The position numbers and the translations under genes were made by a program. Positions 13,648 through 20,408 of a stretch of 20,408 bases of DNA are shown one piece after another. A model generated the notes under the pieces. It saw only the letters and a program-made list of their open reading frames with translations. It had not been told where the DNA came from and searched no databases. Position 1 is the stretch's first letter. Every line of letters starts with the position of its first letter. The stretch is from Candidatus Iainarchaeum sp. (GTDB taxonomy: Archaea > Iainarchaeota > Iainarchaeia > Iainarchaeales > JAAZKV01): positions 1 to 20,408 of the forward strand of contig JABHJM010000074.1 of assembly GCA_018691995.1 (NCBI GenBank), given 5' to 3'.

Positions 13648-15283
13648 TTTCTATTTTTTCAACAATTTTCTCAATGATCTTAGTGAATGCAGGTCTTGTA
13701 ATAAATACTCCAATTAGTGCTCCTGCAATTGCAACAACTGCAAAACCATACAATTTATCGATTCCGGGGAAACTTCTTGAGAATAAAACAATTGGTCCCA
13801 TTACTCCAATAATAGTAAATGCAGCAACCATTACAATGAAAAGTGCTGTTTTAATTCTTTTTATTAATGACATTGCAGCTTTATCTTTTCTTCCAATAAT
13901 TTCATCAGTAATGACAATTTCAGAATCTACTCCAGTTCCAATTGCTGCAATAAGTCCAGCAAACGCAGCTAGGTCAAGAGGCCATTGTATTAATGTAATA
14001 AAACTTAAGTTAATCAAAACTTCACTTGCACCAATAATAAAAATTGGAATTGCTAATTTGAACATTCTATATCGAATAGTTACAACAAGTGCAACAATAA
14101 TGAATGCAATAAGTCCCATGAATAAAACAAGTCCTTTGAATGATTCTCCAAGTGAAGGAGAAATTGTTTCTTTTGAAATACTTTTTACAGGAGTTGGAAG
14201 TGAACCGGATTCAAGTAAAATAGTTAATTCTTCAAGATCAGCCCTTGCAGTATCTCCATCATCACGTCTTCCACTAATTACAAGCGTACTAATTATTTCT
14301 GCTTGCGCGGGATCAACAAGATCTTCATTTGTAATATTTTCAGTAAGGCTAATTACTTGTCTTGCATTAAGAGTATTCCAAATCCAAGGAGCTTCATTTT
14401 CAATTTTAGTAACATTAAATCCGACATTTTCAAGTGCAACAATAACTTCATTTCCAAGGTCGTTAGAAATATAGGCATTACTATTTTCACTAAATGCCGC
14501 TGCTAAAACATTTTGATCAAATCCGTCTTCATAAACAATAACATTAACTCGTGAATCTTCAATAAGTTCAGTAATTTGAGTTCCTTGTGGGATGTTTTGA
14601 AATAAATCTCCAGCATTTAATGTAATATCATCATTTGTGTATTGTTCTTCACTAATAACAACTAAAGCATCAGGTTTGTCAAGGAAAAAATATGTTTTTT
14701 CACAATCATAACTAATGGTTCCTTGAGGAGTAAAAGATGTTTGACTACATTTGTGGAATGTATCATTAGTAAATCTTTTTGAAGCTGTTTCGTTTAAAAT
14801 AAAAGGAAGTCTCCATTCAACAACGCCAGGTCCCGCTTGAAATAATCCATAAGAAGTGTCTGTTCGGAGTACTTTTTTGATTTCATCTCCAGTAAATAAA
14901 ACTTGTCCATCAAGAGCTGCTTCAAACTTACCTTGTTGGCGTATTCTTGATTCAATAACTTCAAGTTTTTGCGGATCTGATTCTGGCATTCGTATTACAA
15001 CAAACTTTTTTCCAATCGGGGTGACTGTAATATTCATTAGTCCGCTAGGATCAGCTCTTTTTGAAATAATATTTCCAATTCTTGAAATTTCGTCTCCACT
15101 TACTTCTTCTTGGAGTTCAAGTTGCATTACTGTTCCACCTTCAAAGTCAATTCCAAGTTTTATATTTGTATAAGGGTAATATCCAGCTTTATCAGCTTGG
15201 AATGGATTGAATACAATTAGTACTGCTAATATCAAAAATATTGCAAGTAATGTTAATTGCCAATTTTTAATCAGTGGATTCAT
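13640..15283 (-). CDS. secD: SecD, protein-export accessory subunit
   Basis: 547 residues. SecDF is a membrane complex that assists SecYEG export. One N-terminal membrane segment, then LGIDFEGGTVMQLEL (the conserved D-x-x-GG-x block), a large extracytoplasmic domain (about 60-370), and five C-terminal membrane segments with FAGLIAAIGTGVDSEIVITD, the RND-type fourth-segment motif. The ATG at 15281-15283 overlaps the secF stop (ATGA on the minus strand) and a GGAGGG site lies nine bases upstream, so secF and secD are coupled. Gene order secF-secD, with both subunits separate, is usual in archaea. It converges on the archaeosortase gene with a 20-base spacer. Confidence 0.96.
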   Translation of the reverse strand: MNPLIKNWQLTLLAIFLILAVLIVFNPFQADKAGYYPYTNIKLGIDFEGGTVMQLELQEEVSGDEISRIGNIISKRADPSGLMNITVTPIGKKFVVIRMPESDPQKLEVIESRIRQQGKFEAALDGQVLFTGDEIKKVLRTDTSYGLFQAGPGVVEWRLPFILNETASKRFTNDTFHKCSQTSFTPQGTISYDCEKTYFFLDKPDALVVISEEQYTNDDITLNAGDLFQNIPQGTQITELIEDSRVNVIVYEDGFDQNVLAAAFSENSNAYISNDLGNEVIVALENVGFNVTKIENEAPWIWNTLNARQVISLTENITNEDLVDPAQAEIISTLVISGRRDDGDTARADLEELTILLESGSLPTPVKSISKETISPSLGESFKGLVLFMGLIAFIIVALVVTIRYRMFKLAIPIFIIGASEVLINLSFITLIQWPLDLAAFAGLIAAIGTGVDSEIVITDEIIGRKDKAAMSLIKRIKTALFIVMVAAFTIIGVMGPIVLFSRSFPGIDKLYGFAVVAIAGALIGVFITRPAFTKIIEKIVEKIEKE

Positions 15284-16326
15284 TTCTTTCTACCCTCCAC
15301 AAACCAAATTAGTATTGGAGCATTCATTAACCATGTTGAAATAACATCTCCAATTAAACCAAATAATAAAATTGCTGCAATATGATAAATAACTTCAACT
15401 TGGTTGAAATAAGCAATAATAACCATTGCAAAAAGAGCTGCCAAAGTAGTTCCAGTCATAGTAAGTCCAGTTTTCATTGAACTAGTTGCTCTCTCTCTTG
15501 CACTACCAGTCTTATCTTTTAGTAAACGAGTAGTTAACATAATATCAGTGTCAACACTGTATCCAACAAGCATTAAGAGTGCTGGAATTGTTGTAAGTGA
15601 AAGTGGAATGTTAAGTAGAGCCATTCCTGTTAAACCTGCAAGAATATCAAATACCATTGCTAAAATAATTGCTACAGAAGGTATAACTTGTCTAAATGAA
15701 ATAAAAATAATTATTATAATTAAAATAAATCCTATGAATAAGATTTGTGCTGCAGCAAATTGTGATTCTTGTCCAAGAGTTTGAGAAATTTCTTTTTTCT
15801 GGAATTCAACATCTTCTCCTAGTCCAAGCTTTTCTGTTAACACAGCTTGAAATCTTTTAGAAAATTCTTCCTTATAATCTGCTAAAATATCTTGTGCTCC
15901 AAGAAGTGCTAATTTAGCATTACTAAAATCTTGTGCTTCCTCGCCAAGTAAAACAATTGCTTCATTTGAATATGCCATTGAAGTAGCATCATCATCAAGT
16001 GAAGTTATTGCATTGTTAATAATATCTTCTGCTTGTGCAATAATTGGATCTTTACTATATTCAACCCAAGCCCCATAACCCGTTGGTGAAGCGATAGTTG
16101 AAACTTTAAGTTCTGTAAGATTAAATTCATCATTTAAAATATTTGTAATTTCTTGTTCAGAAAGAACATTGTCTGAACGAATAATAATTAAATTTCCGCC
16201 TGTAAGATCGATCCCAGCAGAAAAACCAGGAGTTACAAAACTTAAAATAATCATAATTATTGTTAAAATGACCGGGATAATGATATATTTCTTATATTTA
16301 TTTCCAAAAAAGTTTTCCATTGTCAT
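15280..16326 (-). CDS. secF: SecF, protein-export accessory subunit
   Basis: 348 residues, partner of SecD. One N-terminal membrane segment, then the conserved GIDLTGGNLIII block, an extracytoplasmic domain (about 45-185), and five C-terminal membrane segments with LLMLVGYSVDTDIMLTTRLL, the SecF counterpart of the SecD fourth-segment motif. The TATA box at 16350-16357 lies 24-31 bases before the ATG at 16326, favouring that leaderless start; the second ATG at 16320 would give MENFFGNKYKK and has a weak AAGGG upstream. It shares a 108-base divergent promoter region with the NOG1 gene. Confidence 0.95.
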   Translation of the reverse strand: MTMENFFGNKYKKYIIIPVILTIIMIILSFVTPGFSAGIDLTGGNLIIIRSDNVLSEQEITNILNDEFNLTELKVSTIASPTGYGAWVEYSKDPIIAQAEDIINNAITSLDDDATSMAYSNEAIVLLGEEAQDFSNAKLALLGAQDILADYKEEFSKRFQAVLTEKLGLGEDVEFQKKEISQTLGQESQFAAAQILFIGFILIIIIIFISFRQVIPSVAIILAMVFDILAGLTGMALLNIPLSLTTIPALLMLVGYSVDTDIMLTTRLLKDKTGSARERATSSMKTGLTMTGTTLAALFAMVIIAYFNQVEVIYHIAAILLFGLIGDVISTWLMNAPILIWFVEGRKK

Positions 16327-16349
16327 CCCTTACTCAAAATAGTGCGCTT

Positions 16350-16357
16350 AGTATAAA
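16350..16357 (-). promoter_or_regulatory. TATA box of secF-secD
   Basis: Reads TTTATACT on the minus strand, at 24-31 bases before the secF ATG at 16326; it supports this start and a leaderless transcript. Confidence 0.55.
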
Positions 16358-16409
16358 TTAAAAAGCCCACTTAACCTTAAATATGTTATGCAAGAGCTTT
16401 TTGTACTTG

Positions 16410-16417
16410 TATATAAA
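16410..16417 (+). promoter_or_regulatory. TATA box of the NOG1 gene
   Basis: TATATAAA begins 25 bases before the ATG at 16435, slightly nearer than at other leaderless genes here. A stop codon lies at 16420-16422 in the same frame, so no longer start is possible. Confidence 0.45.
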
Positions 16418-16434
16418 TGTAAAAAAGTGTTAAA

Positions 16435-17400
16435 ATGAGTCTAAAACCATTAGAAGAACCAGATAAATTGCTTGACGCAGCCTTTGGAAGAGGAAGAAAA
16501 GCTGCTAGGACATACAAAAAACAAGCTACGCCATTTTACACAATTAAAGGAAAAGAAATTGGAAAAATTGATAAATCTGCAGAATATTTGATTGATCGTT
16601 TAACTCTAATTGTTACAGAATTTCCAAATGTAAATAAATTAGACCCATTTTATCAAGATCTTTATTCATCAGTAATTGATATTGATGAAATAAAAAAAGC
16701 ACTTTCAAGTATTTCTTCAGTTTCAAAATTAATAAAAACTATAAGAAGAGAAAGTATTGTTGATCTAAAAGAATTAAGATATGAAAAAGGAAGTATTGAT
16801 CGGGCTAAACAGGTTTCAAAAAAATATTTTGGAAGAACATCTTCACTCATAAAAGGACTTGATAAACAAATAAAATCATATAATGCATCTGTAAAAAAAT
16901 TAAGAGAACTTCCTTCAATTGATACAAAAGAAGAACTTTATTTATTAGCAGGTTTGCCAAATGTTGGAAAAAGTACACTCCTTGGAAAAATTACTTCTTC
17001 AAAACCAAAAGTAGCATCCTTTCCATTTACAACAAAAGGACTTAATGTTGGTTATTTTATAAAAAAACATCTTCCTGTACAAGTAATTGATACTCCTGGT
17101 CTTTTGGATCGAGAACTGCATAAAAGAAATAAAATTGAGTTAAAAGCAATTAATGCTTTCCAACATCTAAAAGGAACAATTATTTTTATTGTAGACCCAG
17201 TTCATTCTCTTGATAAACAACAAAATTTACTTCGTGAATTAAAAAAACTTTTCACTGAAAAAGGATTTATGGTTGTAATAAATAAATCAGATTTGGTTTC
17301 AGAGGAAGAACTTGACAGAGTAAAAAAACTTTTCAGCGATTATTTTATTATTATTGAAGGCGAAGGTCTTGATAATTTGAGAAAAGAATTAGTAGAATAA
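16435..17400 (+). CDS. NOG1-like GTPase (Obg/NOG1 family), ribosome assembly
   Basis: 321 residues, usual for archaeal NOG1 (COG1084), which lacks the long eukaryotic C-terminal extension. An N-terminal helical bundle (about 1-165) includes AFGRGRKAARTYKK. The GTPase domain follows with G1 GLPNVGKST (173-181), the switch region ASFPFTTKGLNVGY including the G2 Thr, G3 DTPGLLD (from 219), and G4 NKSD (283-286). In eukaryotes NOG1 acts in 60S subunit assembly; archaeal members are inferred to act in 50S maturation. Divergent from secF, followed by a T-run and hairpin, so it appears monocistronic. Confidence 0.93.
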   Translation: MSLKPLEEPDKLLDAAFGRGRKAARTYKKQATPFYTIKGKEIGKIDKSAEYLIDRLTLIVTEFPNVNKLDPFYQDLYSSVIDIDEIKKALSSISSVSKLIKTIRRESIVDLKELRYEKGSIDRAKQVSKKYFGRTSSLIKGLDKQIKSYNASVKKLRELPSIDTKEELYLLAGLPNVGKSTLLGKITSSKPKVASFPFTTKGLNVGYFIKKHLPVQVIDTPGLLDRELHKRNKIELKAINAFQHLKGTIIFIVDPVHSLDKQQNLLRELKKLFTEKGFMVVINKSDLVSEEELDRVKKLFSDYFIIIEGEGLDNLRKELVE

Positions 17401-17438
17401 TTCTTTTTTTTTAAAAAGGTTTTTCTTTAAAAACCTTT
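17401..17438 (+). terminator. T-run and perfect hairpin after the NOG1 gene
   Basis: The stop is followed at once by TTCTTTTTTTTT (17401-17412), the kind of T-tract that halts archaeal RNA polymerase. Next comes a perfect 10-bp stem, AAAGGTTTTT (17415-17424) and AAAAACCTTT (17429-17438), with a CTTT loop. The hairpin lies after, not before, the T-run, so it may instead protect the 3' end or insulate the next gene. Confidence 0.5.
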
Positions 17439-17469
17439 ACTTGTAATTTTCTATTAGGTTACGCGGATC

Positions 17470-17477
17470 TTAATTTA
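17470..17477 (+). promoter_or_regulatory. TATA-like box of the UPF0147-polD unit
   Basis: TTAATTTA at 24-31 bases before the ATG at 17501, consistent with a leaderless transcript covering UPF0147, DP1 and DP2. Confidence 0.4.
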
Positions 17478-17500
17478 CTTGTTCGCACGGGCTGATTAGT

Positions 17501-17740
17501 ATGGAAGATATTATAGAAATCATGGAATCAATTTTGGACGATCGGATGGTCCCAAGAAACATTCGGTCAAAAGTTGAAGAAGCGATTGGAAAAGTAAAAA
17601 TAAATAATGTTACCACACTAAGTGAAGCCATATATATTCTTGATGATTTAAGCAATGACGTCAATATGCCAGAACACACAAGGACTGACATTTGGCAAAT
17701 AATCTCGATGATAGAAGAAGAAAAAGAAAAGATAAAATAA
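17501..17740 (+). CDS. UPF0147 family protein
   Basis: 79 residues, all-helical and acidic, typical in length for this archaeal family. Signature pieces: ILDDRMVPRNIRSKVEEAI and AIYILDDLSNDVNMPEHTRTDIW. No cysteine, signal peptide or membrane segment. Function is not known to me. It sits 30 bases before the DP1 start and could be cotranscribed with the polymerase genes, though a link to replication is only positional. Confidence 0.9.
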   Translation: MEDIIEIMESILDDRMVPRNIRSKVEEAIGKVKINNVTTLSEAIYILDDLSNDVNMPEHTRTDIWQIISMIEEEKEKIK

Positions 17741-17770
17741 GTACCGCGAACCATTTTGAGTGAGACACTT

Positions 17771-19285
17771 ATGGTTCAAATACAAGAGATAACTAATTTT
17801 GCAAATGAAAAGGGACTAATAATATCAAAAGATGCTCTTGAAGAATTATCGCAACAGACTGATTGGAAAGTGATTCTTGAAGAACTAGGAAAAGAAGATA
17901 ATCCAATTGTAAACAAAGAAGCCTTGTCAAAAAGAATGGTTAAAACAAAATTTTCAGGAGTAAATACTGAAGTTGAAATAAGAAAAACTAGATTTAATGC
18001 TTATGTAAAGGATCGAACACCAAATTTTCGCATAATGGGTGAATATGATGTTACAGGAAAGAGTCACTGTGAAGGAAAAAAAGAAGATTTTTTGCGACTC
18101 TTTCGAAGTAAATATAAATTAATTTCTTCAATGTTAAAAGAAAGACACAACTTAACTCCAATTGCAATAAAAGATCTTAAAGGTGTTGCAAAAAATGAAA
18201 ACATTGATGTTATTGGAATGGTAAATAGAAAATGGACGACAAAAAATAATCACATTGCTTTTGAAATAGAAGATCTAGAAGCAAAATGTGTAGTCCTTGT
18301 AATGGAAAAAGAAAAAGAGTTAATGAAAAAAGCAGAACATGTTTTGGAAGATAATGTTGTCGGTTTTAAAGGAGTGAAAATTGGAGATGACTTTTTAATT
18401 TTAAAAGAATTTTATTGGCCAGATACTCCAATTGGTTCACCAAAACTTTTAGATGAAGAAATTTACACAGGGTGTACTTCAGACTTTCATATTGGGGGTA
18501 ATACATTTCTTGAAGGGCCAGTAAAAAAATGGTTAGAATATTTAAATGGAAAAAATTTGGCAGGAAAAAAATTAGATCGTGTTGGGAGAATGCAATACCT
18601 TTTTGTTGTTGGAGACAATGTTGCCGGAATTGGAGTTTATCCAGGACAATTTGATGAACTCAAGATAAAAGATCTTTTCAAACAATATGAAGCATTTGAA
18701 GAAGTGATGTTACAAATTCCAGAATATGTTCAAGTATTTATTTGTCCAGGACAACACGACGCAGTTAGAAGAGCAGAACCACAACCAGCAATCTCAAAAG
18801 AATTTTGTCCACGCCTGCATCAAATGAAAAATTTTCATTTTATTGCTTCGCCATCCTGGGTTGAAACAGAAGGACTAAAAAATTTAATTTATCACGGCCC
18901 AAGTATTCACGACCTAATTAGCAGTGTTAGTTTTCTTGATATGGATCATCCTCAAGAGGGAATGATAGAGCTACTCAAAAAAAGAGATTTGATGCCAAAG
19001 TATGGTGGGAGAAACCCCTATGTTCCAGAAGAACGTGATTATATGGTTATTAAAGAAGTGCCAGATTTTGTTTGGATTGGAGATATGCATCATAATGGTT
19101 ACTCAACATATAGGAGTACAACAATAATTAATGGCGGAACATGGGAAGCCCAAACAGATTTTCAGAAAAAAATTGGGCACCATCCAACACCAGGTGTTTT
19201 TCCAATGGTTAATTTGAAAAATAGACAAATTTCAGAAGTTTATTTTATGAGAGAAGGGCTTGAAAAAGAGGTGAGTGCGAAATGA
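17771..19285 (+). CDS. polB: DNA polymerase D small subunit DP1 (proofreading exonuclease subunit)
   Basis: 504 residues from the ATG at 17771, which has GAGTGAG six bases upstream; the TTG at 17756 would destroy that spacing. DP1 pairs with DP2 and carries the Mre11-like 3'-5' exonuclease. An N-terminal helical region and linker, an OB fold (about 125-200, IDVIGMVNRKW), then the calcineurin-like domain: SDFHIGG (D238, H240), VVGDNVAGIGVYPGQ (D282), PGQHDAVRRAEPQP (Q328, H329), YHGPSIHD (H375) and IGDMHHNGY (D438, H440). The usual GNHD and GHxH metal motifs read GQHD and GDMH, so two metal ligands differ from the Pyrococcus enzyme. NGGTWEAQTDFQ and HHPTPGVFPMV complete the family C-terminus. 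The stop overlaps the DP2 start (ATGA). Confidence 0.96.
   Translation: MVQIQEITNFANEKGLIISKDALEELSQQTDWKVILEELGKEDNPIVNKEALSKRMVKTKFSGVNTEVEIRKTRFNAYVKDRTPNFRIMGEYDVTGKSHCEGKKEDFLRLFRSKYKLISSMLKERHNLTPIAIKDLKGVAKNENIDVIGMVNRKWTTKNNHIAFEIEDLEAKCVVLVMEKEKELMKKAEHVLEDNVVGFKGVKIGDDFLILKEFYWPDTPIGSPKLLDEEIYTGCTSDFHIGGNTFLEGPVKKWLEYLNGKNLAGKKLDRVGRMQYLFVVGDNVAGIGVYPGQFDELKIKDLFKQYEAFEEVMLQIPEYVQVFICPGQHDAVRRAEPQPAISKEFCPRLHQMKNFHFIASPSWVETEGLKNLIYHGPSIHDLISSVSFLDMDHPQEGMIELLKKRDLMPKYGGRNPYVPEERDYMVIKEVPDFVWIGDMHHNGYSTYRSTTIINGGTWEAQTDFQKKIGHHPTPGVFPMVNLKNRQISEVYFMREGLEKEVSAK
19268..19274 (+). promoter_or_regulatory. Shine-Dalgarno site of DP2
   Basis: GAGGTGA, seven bases before the DP2 ATG at 19282 and inside the end of DP1; one of the strongest ribosome binding sites in the window, which suits a coupled subunit pair. 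Confidence 0.6.
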
Positions 19286-20408
19286 ATTTAGACGTCACTG
19301 TGCCTGCAGCACCAAATGTAAAAAAATACATTGAAAAAATTCAAAAAGAAGTTTTAGAACAATATGAAATTGCAAAAGAAGCTAAAGCTACTGGACTTGA
19401 CACAAGTGAAATAATTGAAATGGTGCCAGCAGTCGATCTAGCTGACCGTAGTGAAACACTTATTGGACTTCCAGGTCTTGCAAACAGATACCGTGAAGTT
19501 CTTCCAACCTGTGGAGGAGATAGACGAAAAACATACTTTCAACTATTCAAAGAAATAATCGAACAAAAATGGTGTAACATTCCGGATGATCAAAAAAGAC
19601 TTGAAATTGGAATCAAAGCATGTCTTTTAATTGAAACCGAAGGAGTTGTAGTTGCTCCGCTTGATGGATTGCCAAAAATTGAGATTAATAAAAACCCTGA
19701 TGGGAGTAAGTATGTTGATATTTATTTTGCAGGTCCCATTCGTGCAGCGGGTGGAAGTTCAACAGTAATTCCTCTAATTTTGGGTGATTATGGAAGACAA
19801 TTATTAAAGCTTGATAAATACAAACCAACAGAAGATGAAGTTGAAAGATATGTTGAAGAAATTGGGATATATCAAACAGAAATTATTTCTCGTCAATACA
19901 AAATACCAGATGATGAAATTAGAATTATAGTAAAAAATTGTCCAGTTTGTGTTAATGGGACTCCAACTGAACAAGAAGAAGTCAGTGTACATCGCGACCT
20001 TGCAAGAATCCCAACTAATCGAATTAGAGGAGGAGTGGGGCTTGTTATTTCAGAGGGTTTAGCACTAAAAGCAATGTGGGTAATGGATAAGTCAAAAAAA
20101 CTTGCAAATCTTGATTGGAGTTTTCTTGAAAAAATAGTAAAGGTAGAAAAAACTCAAACAAAAATTGAAATCAAACCAAATAAAAAAATTCTTGATGGGT
20201 TAGCAGCAGGAAGGCCAATTTTAGCATACCCTAGTAGGTGGGGTGGATTTAGATTAAGGTATGGGAGAGGACGAAACACAGGGATCATGGCAAAAGCAAT
20301 TAATCCCGCCGGAATGATTATGTTTGATGAATTTATTGCAGTTGGAACTCATGGAAAAGTTGAACGACCAGGAAAAGCAACACAATTTTTTCCATGTAAT
20401 ACAATTGA
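19282..20408 (+). CDS. polC: DNA polymerase D large subunit DP2 (5' part, runs off the window)
   Basis: The catalytic polymerase subunit of PolD; 375 codons are present without a stop. The N-terminus MNLDVTVPAAPNVKKYIEKI and VDLADRSETLIGLPGLANRY fit the family, followed by IYFAGPIRAAGGSSTVIPLI (about 147-166), a short CPVC pair (C220, C223), RIPTNRIRGGVGLVISEG, and YPSRWGGFRLRYGRGRNTG. The catalytic double-psi barrel lies further on, outside the window, so neither catalytic Asp residues nor possible inteins, which are common in DP2, can be judged. Start overlaps the DP1 stop as ATGA with GAGGTGA upstream. Confidence 0.96.
   Translation, partial: MNLDVTVPAAPNVKKYIEKIQKEVLEQYEIAKEAKATGLDTSEIIEMVPAVDLADRSETLIGLPGLANRYREVLPTCGGDRRKTYFQLFKEIIEQKWCNIPDDQKRLEIGIKACLLIETEGVVVAPLDGLPKIEINKNPDGSKYVDIYFAGPIRAAGGSSTVIPLILGDYGRQLLKLDKYKPTEDEVERYVEEIGIYQTEIISRQYKIPDDEIRIIVKNCPVCVNGTPTEQEEVSVHRDLARIPTNRIRGGVGLVISEGLALKAMWVMDKSKKLANLDWSFLEKIVKVEKTQTKIEIKPNKKILDGLAAGRPILAYPSRWGGFRLRYGRGRNTGIMAKAINPAGMIMFDEFIAVGTHGKVERPGKATQFFPCNTI

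Noticed and set aside
13674..14506. Plus-strand frames opposite secD
   Set aside because: Ile/Ser/Asn-rich translations of the antisense of a clear SecD gene.
19804..19992. Small minus-strand frame inside DP2
   Set aside because: Phe/Asn-rich antisense of DP2 coding sequence with no start signal.

Overview
The window is about 20.4 kb of AT-rich, densely packed DNA from an archaeon. The archaeal assignment rests on both subunits of D-family DNA polymerase (DP1, DP2), archaeal uS15 and eS1 (S3Ae), CDP-archaeol synthase (CarS), NOG1, UPF0147, Bud32 of the KEOPS complex and archaeal-type SecD/SecF. PolD argues against Crenarchaeota. Low GC, short spacers, many ATGA/GTGA overlaps and a bacterial-type GrpE/DnaK/DnaJ set suggest a DPANN lineage (Woesearchaeota/Pacearchaeota-like); that lineage call is inference. 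No gene-free stretch exceeds 300 bases, and no tRNA, rRNA, CRISPR or mobile element was seen.

Layout. (1) 38-1472: tRNA-dihydrouridine synthase converging on a winged-helix regulator. (2) 1473-5619: the regulator is divergent from grpE-dnaK across a 10-bp inverted repeat; dnaK ends at a hairpin/T-run; an unrecognised basic protein on the minus strand separates dnaK from dnaJ. (3) 5661-10092: a 1292-residue Cys- and Gly-rich surface protein and a small lipoprotein. (4) 10130-10717: Bud32. (5) 10843-13619: a probable operon of uS15, a 31-residue small ORF, eS1, a DUF92 membrane protein, CarS and an archaeosortase/exosortase-family protein. (6) 13640-16326: secF-secD on the minus strand, converging on the archaeosortase gene. 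(7) 16435-17400: NOG1 GTPase. (8) 17501 to the end: UPF0147, DP1 and the first 375 codons of DP2.

How the parts may work together. The regulator plus operator plus grpE-dnaK looks like a heat-shock control unit. SecDF (export), the archaeosortase (C-terminal processing), CarS and DUF92 (archaeal lipid head and chain chemistry) and the large surface protein with a C-terminal membrane segment and basic tail form a plausible export-and-lipid-anchoring theme. Several gene starts have an A/T-rich 8-mer about 24-31 bases upstream of the start codon, as expected for leaderless transcripts, whereas most genes inside operons have GGTG/GTGA-type Shine-Dalgarno sites. That contrast was used to choose several starts.

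I saw no defence island or wholly new multi-gene system. The best leads are the archaeosortase in a lipid operon with a candidate substrate nearby, the regulator/operator pair, the altered DP1 metal-site residues, the uS15 without its usual basic N-terminus, the 31-residue ORF beside it, and the unrecognised minus-strand gene inside the chaperone cluster.
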